Below, one piece after another: positions 17,161 to 25,676 of a stretch of DNA of 64,000 bases. Below the pieces are notes generated by a model. It did not search any database and had not been told where the DNA came from. It saw only the letters and a program-made list of their open reading frames with translations. The stretch spans positions 833,956 to 897,955 of the forward strand of contig NZ_NGKU01000001.1 in assembly GCF_002140915.1 (NCBI RefSeq), in the 5' to 3' direction. The position numbers and the translations under genes are program-made. Each line of letters opens with the position of its first letter. The first letter of the stretch is position 1. The stretch is from Candidatus Enterococcus testudinis (GTDB lineage Bacteria > Bacillota > Bacilli > Lactobacillales > Enterococcaceae).

Positions 17161-17283
17161 ATGGAAAGAATCGATAGTAGTGATAGTAGTGGTAGTATTG
17201 ATAGTAGCGATAGTTGTGAAAACAAAACAGCATTTCAGTTCGTTTCCCCATACATAAATGGTAAGCTGTTGATAACAATCTAG
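17161..17283 (+). repeat. GATAGTAGT-type simple repeat with a possible 40-residue ORF
   Basis: From 17173 to about 17215 the sequence is built from imperfect GATAGTAGT units. An ATG at 17161 with GGGGGGA eight bases upstream opens a 40-residue frame rich in Asp and Ser (IDSSDSSGSIDSSDS). The frame one base later reads IVVIVVVVLIVAIVVKTKQ, an excellent membrane helix with a basic end but no good start of its own. Either a one-base change broke a small membrane protein, or this is non-coding drift. I cannot decide. Confidence 0.35.
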
Positions 17284-17312
17284 GTGAATAAAGCGATAAT
17301 GGAGGTAATCGT

Positions 17313-17753
17313 ATGGACTATCAAGTATTGCAAATACAGGACGACCAATGGCTGTCTGCGGCTGAAGAAATAGATAAGGCAGATTGGAAAGCGGCCCATT
17401 TTTTAGCAAAAAAAATGAGAAATCATGAATTTTTGTCATGGGAAGGTGTTGTAGCAGCCGTAGATAATGGGAAGATTGTCGGGTTTTGTTCTTTCGTCGA
17501 AAAGGATATCATCGACAATGTTCCATATACACCGTATATCGCCATCGTCTACGTTGATCCAACATATCGAGGCAAACATATCAGTCAACAATTGGTGCGG
17601 ATCGCAGAAGAACAATTGGCAAAAAATGGATTCGAAAAAGTATACATCGCGACCCAACACCAAGGATTGTATGAAAAATCCGGCTATCAGCAGATAGATC
17701 AAGCACCTGACCAATTTGGAAGAGACATGAGAATTTTGAAGAAATCCATTTAG
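17313..17753 (+). CDS. GNAT-family N-acetyltransferase
   Basis: 146 residues. The acetyl-CoA-binding motif A region is clear: IAIVYVDPTYRGKHISQQLVRIAEEQL, with the Q/RxxGxG/A loop as RGKHIS, followed by the motif B strand VYIATQHQGLYEKSGYQ. The acceptor is unknown; it could be a small molecule or a protein N-terminus. GGAGG stands before the ATG. It ends at a strong terminator. Confidence 0.85.
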   Translation: MDYQVLQIQDDQWLSAAEEIDKADWKAAHFLAKKMRNHEFLSWEGVVAAVDNGKIVGFCSFVEKDIIDNVPYTPYIAIVYVDPTYRGKHISQQLVRIAEEQLAKNGFEKVYIATQHQGLYEKSGYQQIDQAPDQFGRDMRILKKSI

Positions 17754-17798
17754 TTGGTGATGGTTCGACATACATCCATTGAATGAAAGAAGACCAAA

Positions 17799-17850
17799 TA
17801 CAAAGAGTCTCATTTTTGCTATGCAAAAATGGGACTCTTTGTATTTTTTT
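17799..17850 (+). terminator. Strong terminator after the acetyltransferase gene
   Basis: A 21-base stem (TACAAAGAGTCTCATTTTTGC with its near-perfect complement, one G-T pair) around a three-base loop and then seven T residues. Confidence 0.85.
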
Positions 17851-17901
17851 ATCAAAAATGTTCTTTTTAGTTAAAAAAATAATGTTCATTTGAATATTTT
17901 G

Positions 17902-17930
17902 TTGGAATTTTTGTTTTCCGCTGATAGAAT
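17902..17930 (+). promoter_or_regulatory. Sigma-A-type promoter for the secreted-protein gene
   Basis: TTGGAA and TAGAAT separated by 17 bases, about 100 bases upstream of the next start codon. Confidence 0.5.
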
Positions 17931-18030
17931 AATGTATATATGATAGTGATCAATTGTATATTATGAGTTAATCACTACGCTATATCAATCAATTTACTGG
18001 ATAGACACTATAGAACAAAGGGAGGGCATT

Positions 18031-18705
18031 ATGCGGAAAAATAAAGTATTCTTTTTCATTCTACTTTGTGGTATATGCATAGGCGTTTTTTATCATCTCA
18101 CCGAAAGCAATCATCCTTGGCGAAAAACTGCCGTTTCAGAACGCGATGATCCTCCTTTATCCGTCACGCCACTAGCCAATGCCAATAAAATCTACACGCA
18201 ATTACCTGACCTGCTTTATGATAGCGGTATCCAGTCTTTGGAAGAAGCGCCTATTGTAGCCATGGGAACAGTTGCTGATCAAACGATCTATGTCACAGAT
18301 ACAGTAACTCTGATTGGGGATACATCATTCACCAAAGATGTCACAGAAGAGAATAGTACCAGTGAGACGCTAGAGAACGGGATCGTGCAAACCGTAGTCA
18401 CCAAACCAGACTTGGTATTTGACGTAGCAGAAACAGACACCTACTTCTATATGATCACCTTATTTGTTCCCGAAGAGATAGCAAGCGTGCCCTCTGACTT
18501 GACGGTGCGTGTCAACAAGAAAGAAATCGACGCTGTTGAGGAAACTGTCAAGCAGCGTGGGGTGCAAGCAGGTTTCAATGAATGGACCGCCGGTTTCTAT
18601 ATTCCTGCCGATGACATTGATGGATCTAACCCCGTCATCGATTGTCAGATACGTATTGGTCAGGAAGTATTGACTTATACATGTACGGAGGATGCCAATC
18701 AATGA
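18031..18705 (+). CDS. Secreted or membrane-anchored protein of unknown function
   Basis: 224 residues. One N-terminal hydrophobic segment (residues 5-22) after a basic MRKNK acts as signal or anchor; there is no lipobox. The rest is soluble, acidic and Thr/Val-rich, suggesting beta structure, with a pair of cysteines near the C-terminus (VIDCQIRIG and YTCTED). No family recognised. Its stop overlaps (ATGA) the ATG of a broken frame, so it was probably the first gene of an operon that has since been damaged. Ribosome binding site GGGAGGG. Confidence 0.6.
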   Translation: MRKNKVFFFILLCGICIGVFYHLTESNHPWRKTAVSERDDPPLSVTPLANANKIYTQLPDLLYDSGIQSLEEAPIVAMGTVADQTIYVTDTVTLIGDTSFTKDVTEENSTSETLENGIVQTVVTKPDLVFDVAETDTYFYMITLFVPEEIASVPSDLTVRVNKKEIDAVEETVKQRGVQAGFNEWTAGFYIPADDIDGSNPVIDCQIRIGQEVLTYTCTEDANQ

Positions 18706-18820
18706 AAAAATATGAATCTTTATTTATGACTTTTTTTGTTTGATTTGCATTCCTCTATTTGTTTTCCTTAAAAAAATTGCCAACAAGCCATCAGGCGGAC
18801 AAAAACAACGGGTGGCAATC
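18702..18820 (+). pseudogene. Remnants of a membrane protein and of an ABC transporter ATPase (deletion scar)
   Basis: The ATG at 18702 opens MKKYESLFMTFFV, then TGA, then FAFLYLFSLKK in the same frame, the start of a membrane protein. In the next frame, at about 18785-18820, the sequence encodes PSGGQKQRVAI, the ABC ATPase signature motif, with nothing ABC-like before or after it (the expected ARA and Walker B are missing). This looks like a deletion that joined the first bases of a permease gene to a short piece of an ATPase gene and then to unrelated minus-strand sequence. Confidence 0.6.
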
Positions 18821-19127
18821 ACCGACCATCCGGCCAATACTCTCGGTTGGGATCATAGCGCCGGACGATTTTCCGATTGGCCATCACATGCTGATAATGA
18901 TAAACCGGTACTTCGCCTTCTTCAATACGGAAAACAAAAAACAAGGGCCGATGCAATACAGAATATGCAGCGGGAATCAGAATATAATTTTTGCCAGTCT
19001 GTTCCATTGTGCGGGCAAAGCTATCGAATAAAAAGTGAACGGGTGTCGGTAATGTGACCAATTCATAATAATGCTTCTCTAAAGCATAGGTTTCTTGCGT
19101 TGCATAAGCGATTTGTGCAGCGGTCAT
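18819..19127 (-). CDS. Uncharacterised small protein, possibly 3' truncated
   Basis: 102 residues from an ATG with AAGGAG eight bases upstream; an in-frame GTG nine bases earlier is too close to that site. The product is soluble, aromatic-rich and ends ANRKIVRRYDPNREYWPDGR. I do not recognise it. Its stop codon falls exactly at the edge of the ABC ATPase remnant coming from the other side, so the natural end of the gene may have been lost and the present stop acquired from foreign sequence. No terminator follows it. Confidence 0.5.
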   Translation of the reverse strand: MTAAQIAYATQETYALEKHYYELVTLPTPVHFLFDSFARTMEQTGKNYILIPAAYSVLHRPLFFVFRIEEGEVPVYHYQHVMANRKIVRRYDPNREYWPDGR

Positions 19128-19297
19128 AGCAATCACTCCTTACTGAAAGTATACGAACGTTTGTTCTTTTTGTAAAGAGAGAAATCTGCGTCTAAGCAAA
19201 AAAATTTGAAGTACTGTTTTTATTTTCAGCCTATAGACAATTGTCTTATGATACACTAGGTTCAAAATAGTAAGCGACAGTCAGAGGATGTGAAGTC

Positions 19298-19627
19298 ATG
19301 CAGTGGCGTGAGATAGAAAATTTGAAGAAGCAACTTGAAGGCAAAAAAACAGCGGGTAATAGCGGTTATTATCAGATACGTCAAGAAAGCGAAGGGGTAT
19401 GCCAATTGGCTTTTTCCAAGACGGGTCCTTGCGGAGAGTCAGTGTATCAGCCGTTGATCAAGGTGCGACGGGAAGCTGACGCAGCAATTCCTTATTACTT
19501 GCTTGATTTAGAAGCCCAGCCAATACAGCATTTGCAACGAACTTCGACTGATGATGCGGCTGCTTTAGATCAAGCGTTGGGCTTGTTGGTTGCACAGTTT
19601 TATCAAGATTTGGCTATTTCTAGATAG
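19298..19627 (+). CDS. Uncharacterised 109-residue protein
   Basis: A soluble protein beginning MQWREIENLKKQLEGKK, mixed alpha/beta by appearance, without membrane segments, cysteine clusters or catalytic motifs that I recognise. The ATG lies about 10 bases after a GAGGATG-type weak binding site. It is flanked by a perfect hairpin downstream and a divergent gene upstream, and seems to be monocistronic. Confidence 0.5.
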   Translation: MQWREIENLKKQLEGKKTAGNSGYYQIRQESEGVCQLAFSKTGPCGESVYQPLIKVRREADAAIPYYLLDLEAQPIQHLQRTSTDDAAALDQALGLLVAQFYQDLAISR

Positions 19628-19652
19628 CCGGCATCAAAGTGAACCTAAATAG

Positions 19653-19687
19653 ACCGCTCCTTTCAACAAGTGGATGAAAGGAGCGGT
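19653..19687. terminator. Hairpin between convergent genes
   Basis: A perfect 13-base stem ACCGCTCCTTTCA/TGAAAGGAGCGGT with a nine-base loop between the plus-strand small gene and the minus-strand nitroreductase gene; the T tract is weak. Confidence 0.6.
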
Positions 19688-19695
19688 TATGTTGT

Positions 19696-20439
19696 CTAAT
19701 CGGGGAAATCACCAGTAAAGCCTTGGCTTTTCATGAAGTCGGCAACATCTGGGCGGCGAGGTTCACGGAAAAACTCGGTCATTTTGGTTTGCCAATTGGT
19801 TTCTTGCTGGTTACTACCACGGTGGGCGTAGTATGCAGCGGTTGTTTGATTGTATTGATCGACGATTTGCTTGGTCAATGGCTGATAGTGATCTGTGCTC
19901 AAAATGGCTGCTTGAGGCAAGCGCGCTTTGACTTCATTGCGGCTTTCAGGATAACCGATCGTTAAGCCAAAGAGGGGGAATGTCAGTTTCGGCAAACCCA
20001 CCAATTGGGCGATAGCCGGCAAGTCGTTGCGGATACCACCGATATAGCAGATGCCCAAGCCTTGGGTTTCCGCATAAGCGACCATGTTTTGGGCCGCAAT
20101 GGTCGTATCAACGACCGATACGATAAAGGGCTCCATCGTAGTCAATGCATGATTGGATAAGTCCGCTTGTTCCAGCAGTTGTTGATGCTTATATAAGTCT
20201 GCCACAAACAAGTAAAAGACGCCTGTTTGGGTAATATAGTTGGGCGCACCTGCAATGTGCTCAATCGCGGCTAACTTTTGCGGATCTTTGATTTCGATGA
20301 TTGAGTAAGCTTGTACGAAATTTGAACTGGCACCACTTTGTGCGACTTTGACCAGTTCTGCTTTGCATTTGTCTGACAAGGGTTCGGGTTTGAAATGTCT
20401 GACGGATGTGTGGTTGATCAATTGATTGAAGATGTCCAT
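19696..20439 (-). CDS. NfsA/FRP-type flavin nitroreductase
   Basis: 247 residues from an ATG preceded by AGGAGGTAAGCTT. Features of the FMN-dependent nitroreductase fold: NHTSVRHFKPEPL at the N-terminus (FMN phosphate-binding Arg), AQSGASSNFVQAYSIIEI, and GLGICYIGGIRNDLPAIAQLVGLP, the pattern of NfsA/FRP-type NADPH oxidoreductases. It reduces nitro compounds, quinones or flavins using NADPH. A Cys in the GICYIGG loop is typical of this branch. It is divergent from the Mn-riboswitch region. Confidence 0.85.
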   Translation of the reverse strand: MDIFNQLINHTSVRHFKPEPLSDKCKAELVKVAQSGASSNFVQAYSIIEIKDPQKLAAIEHIAGAPNYITQTGVFYLFVADLYKHQQLLEQADLSNHALTTMEPFIVSVVDTTIAAQNMVAYAETQGLGICYIGGIRNDLPAIAQLVGLPKLTFPLFGLTIGYPESRNEVKARLPQAAILSTDHYQPLTKQIVDQYNQTTAAYYAHRGSNQQETNWQTKMTEFFREPRRPDVADFMKSQGFTGDFPD

Positions 20440-20597
20440 AAGCTTACCTCCTAAAGGAAAAAATCTTTGTGTAATCTTAGTGTAGCAGAAAAAAAGGCGA
20501 CTTTCCAAAGAGAATATTTTCAAAAAATGATTTCAGGTAAGAATTTAGCCTTGCCAAGTCAGAATTTTTCCGTTATGATAAATGTACATTATCAATA

Positions 20598-20697
20598 TTC
20601 CTTAGGGGAGTAACTGGTGGCGCAAGCCGCGGTAATATCAACAGTAAGTAAGCTGGTGGCAGCTTTCTGGTATTATTTTAAACGGTGAGACCTAAGA
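20598..20697 (+). promoter_or_regulatory. yybP-ykoY (manganese) riboswitch aptamer
   Basis: The two conserved segments of this RNA are present: TTAGGGGAGTAACTGG on the 5' side and ACGGTGAGACCTAAG on the 3' side. CCTTAGG and CCTAAG form the closing helix P1, and internal hairpins lie between. In the established family Mn2+ binding favours expression of Mn/Ca exporters. Here the 3' strand of P1 is also the 5' arm of the following terminator, so Mn-stabilised P1 would prevent termination and turn the ATPase on. Confidence 0.9.
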
Positions 20698-20729
20698 CAA
20701 GTGCATGCTTGTCTTAGGTCTCTTTTTTT
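20687..20729 (+). terminator. Riboswitch-controlled terminator
   Basis: A perfect 15-base stem GAGACCTAAGACAAG/CTTGTCTTAGGTCTC, six-base loop TGCATG, then seven T residues. The first ten bases overlap the aptamer's P1. A further copy of GAGACCTAAG follows at 20736-20745. Confidence 0.9.
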
Positions 20730-20777
20730 CCGAAAGAGACCTAAGCGGGTAAAAATACAGATAAAGGGGCAAACACA

Positions 20778-23435
20778 TTGGCAAAAGAAATGTATCAAAA
20801 GGAAATGTCAGAAATTATGGAAGAGGTCCAGAGCCGACCGGAAGGGTTGACGCAAGAGGAAGTCACCAAACGTTTAGAAAACGGCTTGAATCAACTGAAG
20901 GAAGCACCGAAAAAATCTAGCTTGGCTTTATTTTTGGAGACCTTCAAAGATGCGATGGTGATCGTGCTGCTGATCGTAGCAATCATTCAAATGATCATGG
21001 GGGCACATGTTGAATCCATCGTTATTTTCGCAGTATTGCTGTTAAATTCCGTTGTCAGCGTTGTTCAAACCAAGAAAGCGGAGGGCTCACTGGATGCATT
21101 AAAGAGTTTATCCGCACCCGATGCAACTGTGATTCGCGATGGCAAAGAACAAAGTGTTTTAGCGAAAGAATTGGTTGTTGGCGATATCGTGATTTTAGAA
21201 GCCGGCGATTATGTGCCAGCCGATGGTCGTTTGATCGAAGAAGGCTCTTTGAAAGTCGATGAAGGGATGTTGACAGGTGAGTCGACACCGGCTGAAAAAG
21301 AACTCGGGATCATTGATCGGACAGCGCCGATTGGCGATCGCGACAATATGGTCTTTAGTGGTACGATCGTGACTTACGGGCGTGGTCGCTTTATTGTGAC
21401 GGCTACCGGTAACGTGACCGAGATTGGTCAGGTTGCTGGTTTGTTGGAAAACACAGTGGAACACAAGACGCCGTTGCAACGAGGGCTGGATTCCTTTAGT
21501 AAGAAATTGAGTTTAGCAATTTTGGTCCTATCGCTGATTATTCTTGGTGTTCAAGTTGCCCGTTTGTTCTTAGGTGATGGTACCGGTGATATGACGCAAG
21601 ACTTGGTCAATGCCTTTATGTTTGCGGTGGCAGTTGCGGTAGCCGCTATTCCAGAGGCACTGCAATCGATCGTAACGATCGTTTTGTCGATTGGTACGAA
21701 ACAAATGGCCAAGCAACATGCCATCATTCGTAAATTACCAGCCGTTGAAACATTGGGTTCAACAAGTATTGTTTGTACAGACAAAACTGGGACTTTGACA
21801 CAGAACAAAATGACTGTTGTTGATTATTACTTGCCAAATGGCCAAACAGGCACATTTTCTGATGACCCGGCAAATTGGACGTTGCCGGAAAAACGTTTGA
21901 TCGACATCAGTGTCTTAGCCAATGATGCGGCAATCAGTGAAGATGGCACCAAATTAGGAGATCCAACAGAGATTGCCTTTCTTGATTATAGCGAAACCTT
22001 GCAACAACCTTATCGCGCGATTCGCCAACAGTATCCGCGAATACAAGAATTGCCTTTTGATTCAGACCGTAAGTTGATGTCCACACTTCATGAAATCGAT
22101 GGGGAGTCATTGCTATTGACCAAAGGCGGTCCAGATATCGTCTTTGGCCGCAGTACCAAAGTGCTGATCGACGATCAAGTCGTACCATTGACAGAAGACA
22201 TCAAACAACAATTGCTACATCAAAACGAAGAGTTCTCAAAAAGAGCGTTACGAGTTCTCGCTTTTGCCTACCGTCCTTTAACAGACGCAACAGATCGTGA
22301 GTTGACGTTGGCAGATGAAGAAGAATTGATTTTGGTCGGCTTAATGGCGATGATCGATCCGCCGCGTAAAGAAGTCAAACAAGCGGTAGCCGATGCCAAA
22401 GCTGCAGGAATCAAAACAGTGATGATCACGGGAGACCACAAAACAACAGCTGTAGCGATCGCCCAAGAAATCGGGATTGCTGCTGCAGGTGATTTGGCTT
22501 TAACAGGAACAGAATTGGATAATCTCTCTGAACAAGAACTAGCTGATCAATTAGAAAAAATAACCGTCTACGCCCGTGTTTCTCCAGAAAACAAAATTCG
22601 AATCGTTCGCGCATGGCAAGACAAAGGCAAAATTTCTGCCATGACGGGTGATGGGGTCAATGATGCCCCCGCGTTGAAACAGGCTGACATCGGGATTGCT
22701 ATGGGAACTGGAACGGATGTTGCGAAAGATGCGGCAGCAATGGTCTTGACAGATGATAACTTTGCGTCGATCATTCGGGCCGTAGAAGTAGGACGCAATG
22801 TCTTTGATAATATCAAAAAGGCGATTTCGTATTTGTTTGCCGGAAACTTAGGTGCAATCATCGCCATTGTCTTTGCTTTAGTCATGGGATGGGACAATCC
22901 CTTCACTGCGCTGCAATTGCTGTTCATCAACTTGGTCAATGATTCACTGCCAGCCATTGCGTTAGGCATGGAGAAAGCGGAGCCGACCATTATGGATCGA
23001 GCACCTCGTGATCCAAATGCCGGTATTTTTACTGGAAAAACGTTGATTTCCGTTACGTATCGCGGAATCTTGATTGCTGCAGTCGTGATCTTGGCGCAAT
23101 GGTTAGGGATGAACCAATCCCCTGAACTAGGGGTAGCGATGGCCTTCTCAACATTGATCTGGAGCCGGACACTGCAAACATTGCCTGCGCGTTCTAATAC
23201 GGAAACAGCATGGCAAGCTGGTTTATTCGCCAATAAAATGGTGTGGTTGGCCATCGTGGTTTGTGGAGGATTATACAGTATTACATTGGTACCAGGAATT
23301 CGTGAAGTATTTGCGATTCCAACAACCTTTACATTCAGCCATGTCGGTCTTTCAATGGCAATGGCAGCAGGTGCAGTCTTATTGATGGAAATCACCAAAT
23401 TGATCATCATCGCTGTACAAAAACGTCAGAAATAA
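20778..23435 (+). CDS. P-type cation-transporting ATPase (Ca/Mn type), riboswitch-controlled
   Basis: 885 residues from a TTG start with AAAGGGG eight bases upstream. Domain order is cation ATPase N-terminus, E1-E2 actuator (DEGMLTGES), phosphorylation loop with Asp335 in CTDKTGTLT, the nucleotide region KGGPDIVFGR, hinge MTGDGVNDAPALKQADIGIAMG and about ten membrane segments. The membrane motif PEAL (AAIPEALQSIV) and the late NLVNDSLPA region fit the P2A Ca2+/Mn2+ group. With the yybP-ykoY leader in front, Mn2+ export is the likely role, protecting the cell from excess metal; Ca2+ transport is possible too. Confidence 0.92.
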   Translation: MAKEMYQKEMSEIMEEVQSRPEGLTQEEVTKRLENGLNQLKEAPKKSSLALFLETFKDAMVIVLLIVAIIQMIMGAHVESIVIFAVLLLNSVVSVVQTKKAEGSLDALKSLSAPDATVIRDGKEQSVLAKELVVGDIVILEAGDYVPADGRLIEEGSLKVDEGMLTGESTPAEKELGIIDRTAPIGDRDNMVFSGTIVTYGRGRFIVTATGNVTEIGQVAGLLENTVEHKTPLQRGLDSFSKKLSLAILVLSLIILGVQVARLFLGDGTGDMTQDLVNAFMFAVAVAVAAIPEALQSIVTIVLSIGTKQMAKQHAIIRKLPAVETLGSTSIVCTDKTGTLTQNKMTVVDYYLPNGQTGTFSDDPANWTLPEKRLIDISVLANDAAISEDGTKLGDPTEIAFLDYSETLQQPYRAIRQQYPRIQELPFDSDRKLMSTLHEIDGESLLLTKGGPDIVFGRSTKVLIDDQVVPLTEDIKQQLLHQNEEFSKRALRVLAFAYRPLTDATDRELTLADEEELILVGLMAMIDPPRKEVKQAVADAKAAGIKTVMITGDHKTTAVAIAQEIGIAAAGDLALTGTELDNLSEQELADQLEKITVYARVSPENKIRIVRAWQDKGKISAMTGDGVNDAPALKQADIGIAMGTGTDVAKDAAAMVLTDDNFASIIRAVEVGRNVFDNIKKAISYLFAGNLGAIIAIVFALVMGWDNPFTALQLLFINLVNDSLPAIALGMEKAEPTIMDRAPRDPNAGIFTGKTLISVTYRGILIAAVVILAQWLGMNQSPELGVAMAFSTLIWSRTLQTLPARSNTETAWQAGLFANKMVWLAIVVCGGLYSITLVPGIREVFAIPTTFTFSHVGLSMAMAAGAVLLMEITKLIIIAVQKRQK

Positions 23436-23478
23436 GGACTATCTTTTCAAATATCAAATATAAAGTAGACATAAAAAT

Positions 23479-23524
23479 AAACCTATTTAGGAACCATGGA
23501 AATATGGTCCTAAATAGGTTTTTT
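23479..23524. terminator. Bidirectional terminator
   Basis: An 18-base stem with one bulged A (AAACCTATTTAGGA-ACCAT against ATGGTCCTAAATAGGTTT) and T tract, between the convergent ATPase and transglutaminase genes. Confidence 0.85.
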
Positions 23525-23525
23525 G

Positions 23526-25676
23526 TCATTTGACCTGCTTCAACTGACCGATTTGCTCTGCGGTGTGCAAAATCAATTGCTGATAGCCTTGGTCTTGGCT
23601 TCCGCCATAGAGATAGGCTTCGTAGGCAGCGGTCAGTTGGATGAAGCTGCCGTGGAACAATGGATACATCTTTTCTAGTCGCTGGGCATAATCCGGCAAG
23701 GTTTCGGCATCGTGGCGATACAGGATCCGGGTCGTTTGTTTTAATAAAAGGGGATAGGCTTGTGTGAGTGGTGCTTTGGACAAGCGACAAATCAGCCAGA
23801 TCCGTATGCGAAAGAGTTTATGACGATACATATAGAACAAACCGGCCACAAGCAGCGCAGCGAGCCACATCAGACCATTGCACAAAAGCCGTATCCATTC
23901 AGCCGACAACCAAGGGTCATCCGTTGCTTCCGTCGCAGCGGTACTGCTGCTGCTCGAGGTTTCGGCTGTGCTGCTGCTAACACTGCTTTCGCTGGTCTGA
24001 GCAGTGCTTTCACTTGGTGTTGTTTCATCCGTTGTGGTATCGGTCTGCAGGACTGGACGATCTGGGTTCTGGAAACTAGGTGTTGGTTCGAAAGGGATCC
24101 AACCGTATCCCTCAAAAAACACTTCCACCCATGAATGGGCATTCTGGTTGCGTACCGTATAGGTCGTTGTTCCTTCAGCGCTAACAGCATCACCAGGTGC
24201 AAAGCCTTTGGCCCAACGTGCAGGGATATCCAAGGTTCTCAGTAAAACCACCATGGCACTAGAAAAGTTGTCACAATAGCCGACTTGACTTTCAAACAGA
24301 AACTGATCGACATAATCTTGCTCCTCTTCAGGATAAACAGCATCCGTTTTTGAATAGCGAAAATTGATCGTGTTTTTTAAGTAACTTTCAATCGCTGTCA
24401 CTTGGTCAAAGAGCGTAGTGGATTCGGCCGTGATCTCCTCTGCCAATGCCGGAATCCTATCGGGCAGTGTATCCGGCAGCTGGATATAGTTGACAGTCGT
24501 ATCTGGTTGCTGCAACGTGATCGTCTGCAAGTTTTCGGCCGCATAGTCTGGCTGATCCCACGTGATCGATACTTGTGTCAGGCTTTCAGGTGCAAGCAAA
24601 TCAACTCTGCGAATCGAATCGTCTACTTGTAATCCTTGTGCACCGGTGGCCAAGTTCAGCTGGCTGCGCCCATAAGGCAATGGCACATAATCACCATGGT
24701 TCATGAAATCAATGCTGATCTCTTCAGTCTCCGTATAAGGTTGTCGGTATTGTTCATCGGCGACGGTTAGTGAGATTGGGTCGGTTCGGAAATCTTCTTC
24801 CCGGATCGTATTGATCCATCCTTTGCCCGAATAAAAGTCTTTGCTTTCAACGCGCCAATAATGACGCGTCTTTTGTTGTGCTTCAAATAGAATCGTCGTG
24901 TCGTCTAATAAAGGACCGCCCAACTGGCGATCGTTCTCACTGAATCCTGTGCGGGAACCTGAGGGGGTACCGTGTTCTTCGATGAATCGATAAAACCCAA
25001 GTTGATTCAAATTCGTACGAATCATGGTTGATTGACTGACCAATTGATCCCTCACAGCAGTTCTAGGCAAATAGACCGCTACAAACGTGAAAGCTGCAAA
25101 CACCAGAAAGACCAATGCCCATTCGCCAGCTTTACGTTTTTGCCATTCCTCTACTTGTTCAATGAGAGCTGAGACGATGCCGCAGATCAGGATCCCGACG
25201 ATATGCCAAGTCAAATCAAAGCGATTGAAAATCACGACAGTCAGTAAATAAGTCAGCATCATGGCATAGGTGAAAAAGAACCAACGGAATACAATCGGCA
25301 AAATCGCTAAAAACAAGACCCAAGTCACGATCAATGTGACGGCAGCAAGTTCGGTGATATAGCCAACATCCCCGACAATGATTTCCCTGACAGCCCGCAT
25401 AAAGTCATCGCCAAAGCGCGCCAACCACTCAAATGAAAAGCGTGTACCATATGGGAAAATCCGATACAACACAACAAACCAAGCAATCAATAAAAGCGGC
25501 AGACTATAGCGGACTTTCGGCAGTAACACCAATACAAGACAAACAAAAGCAGTATAAAGCAGCAATGTTGATTCATTGCCTAAATCATAGACCGCAACAA
25601 AGGGCAGAATCATCAATGTCAAGCTGACAAAAGTCAGGATACCCAGCAGCCATTTTTTGATCAAATCATCTTTCAT
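23526..25676 (-). CDS. Membrane-bound transglutaminase-like protein (TgpA type)
   Basis: 716 residues from the ATG that overlaps the stop of the DUF58 gene. About six N-terminal membrane segments (residues 1-200), an extracellular region with a transglutaminase-like domain carrying Cys in QVGYCDNFSSAMVVLLR, His in NQNAHSWVEVFF and Asp/Glu nearby, then a low-complexity Ser/Thr linker of about 40 residues, another membrane segment and a cytoplasmic DUF4129-like tail. It is the third gene of the widespread MoxR-DUF58-TGase set. The enzyme may act as an extracytoplasmic peptidase or cross-linker; its target is not known. Confidence 0.85.
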   Translation of the reverse strand: MKDDLIKKWLLGILTFVSLTLMILPFVAVYDLGNESTLLLYTAFVCLVLVLLPKVRYSLPLLLIAWFVVLYRIFPYGTRFSFEWLARFGDDFMRAVREIIVGDVGYITELAAVTLIVTWVLFLAILPIVFRWFFFTYAMMLTYLLTVVIFNRFDLTWHIVGILICGIVSALIEQVEEWQKRKAGEWALVFLVFAAFTFVAVYLPRTAVRDQLVSQSTMIRTNLNQLGFYRFIEEHGTPSGSRTGFSENDRQLGGPLLDDTTILFEAQQKTRHYWRVESKDFYSGKGWINTIREEDFRTDPISLTVADEQYRQPYTETEEISIDFMNHGDYVPLPYGRSQLNLATGAQGLQVDDSIRRVDLLAPESLTQVSITWDQPDYAAENLQTITLQQPDTTVNYIQLPDTLPDRIPALAEEITAESTTLFDQVTAIESYLKNTINFRYSKTDAVYPEEEQDYVDQFLFESQVGYCDNFSSAMVVLLRTLDIPARWAKGFAPGDAVSAEGTTTYTVRNQNAHSWVEVFFEGYGWIPFEPTPSFQNPDRPVLQTDTTTDETTPSESTAQTSESSVSSSTAETSSSSSTAATEATDDPWLSAEWIRLLCNGLMWLAALLVAGLFYMYRHKLFRIRIWLICRLSKAPLTQAYPLLLKQTTRILYRHDAETLPDYAQRLEKMYPLFHGSFIQLTAAYEAYLYGGSQDQGYQQLILHTAEQIGQLKQVK

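Noticed and set aside
17171..17217. CRISPR or tandem-repeat array
   Set aside because: The units are nine bases, imperfect and without spacers; this is a coding-like simple repeat.
23870..24202. Overlapping plus- and minus-strand frames within the transglutaminase gene
   Set aside because: They arise from the low-complexity linker and have no ribosome binding sites or domain similarity.
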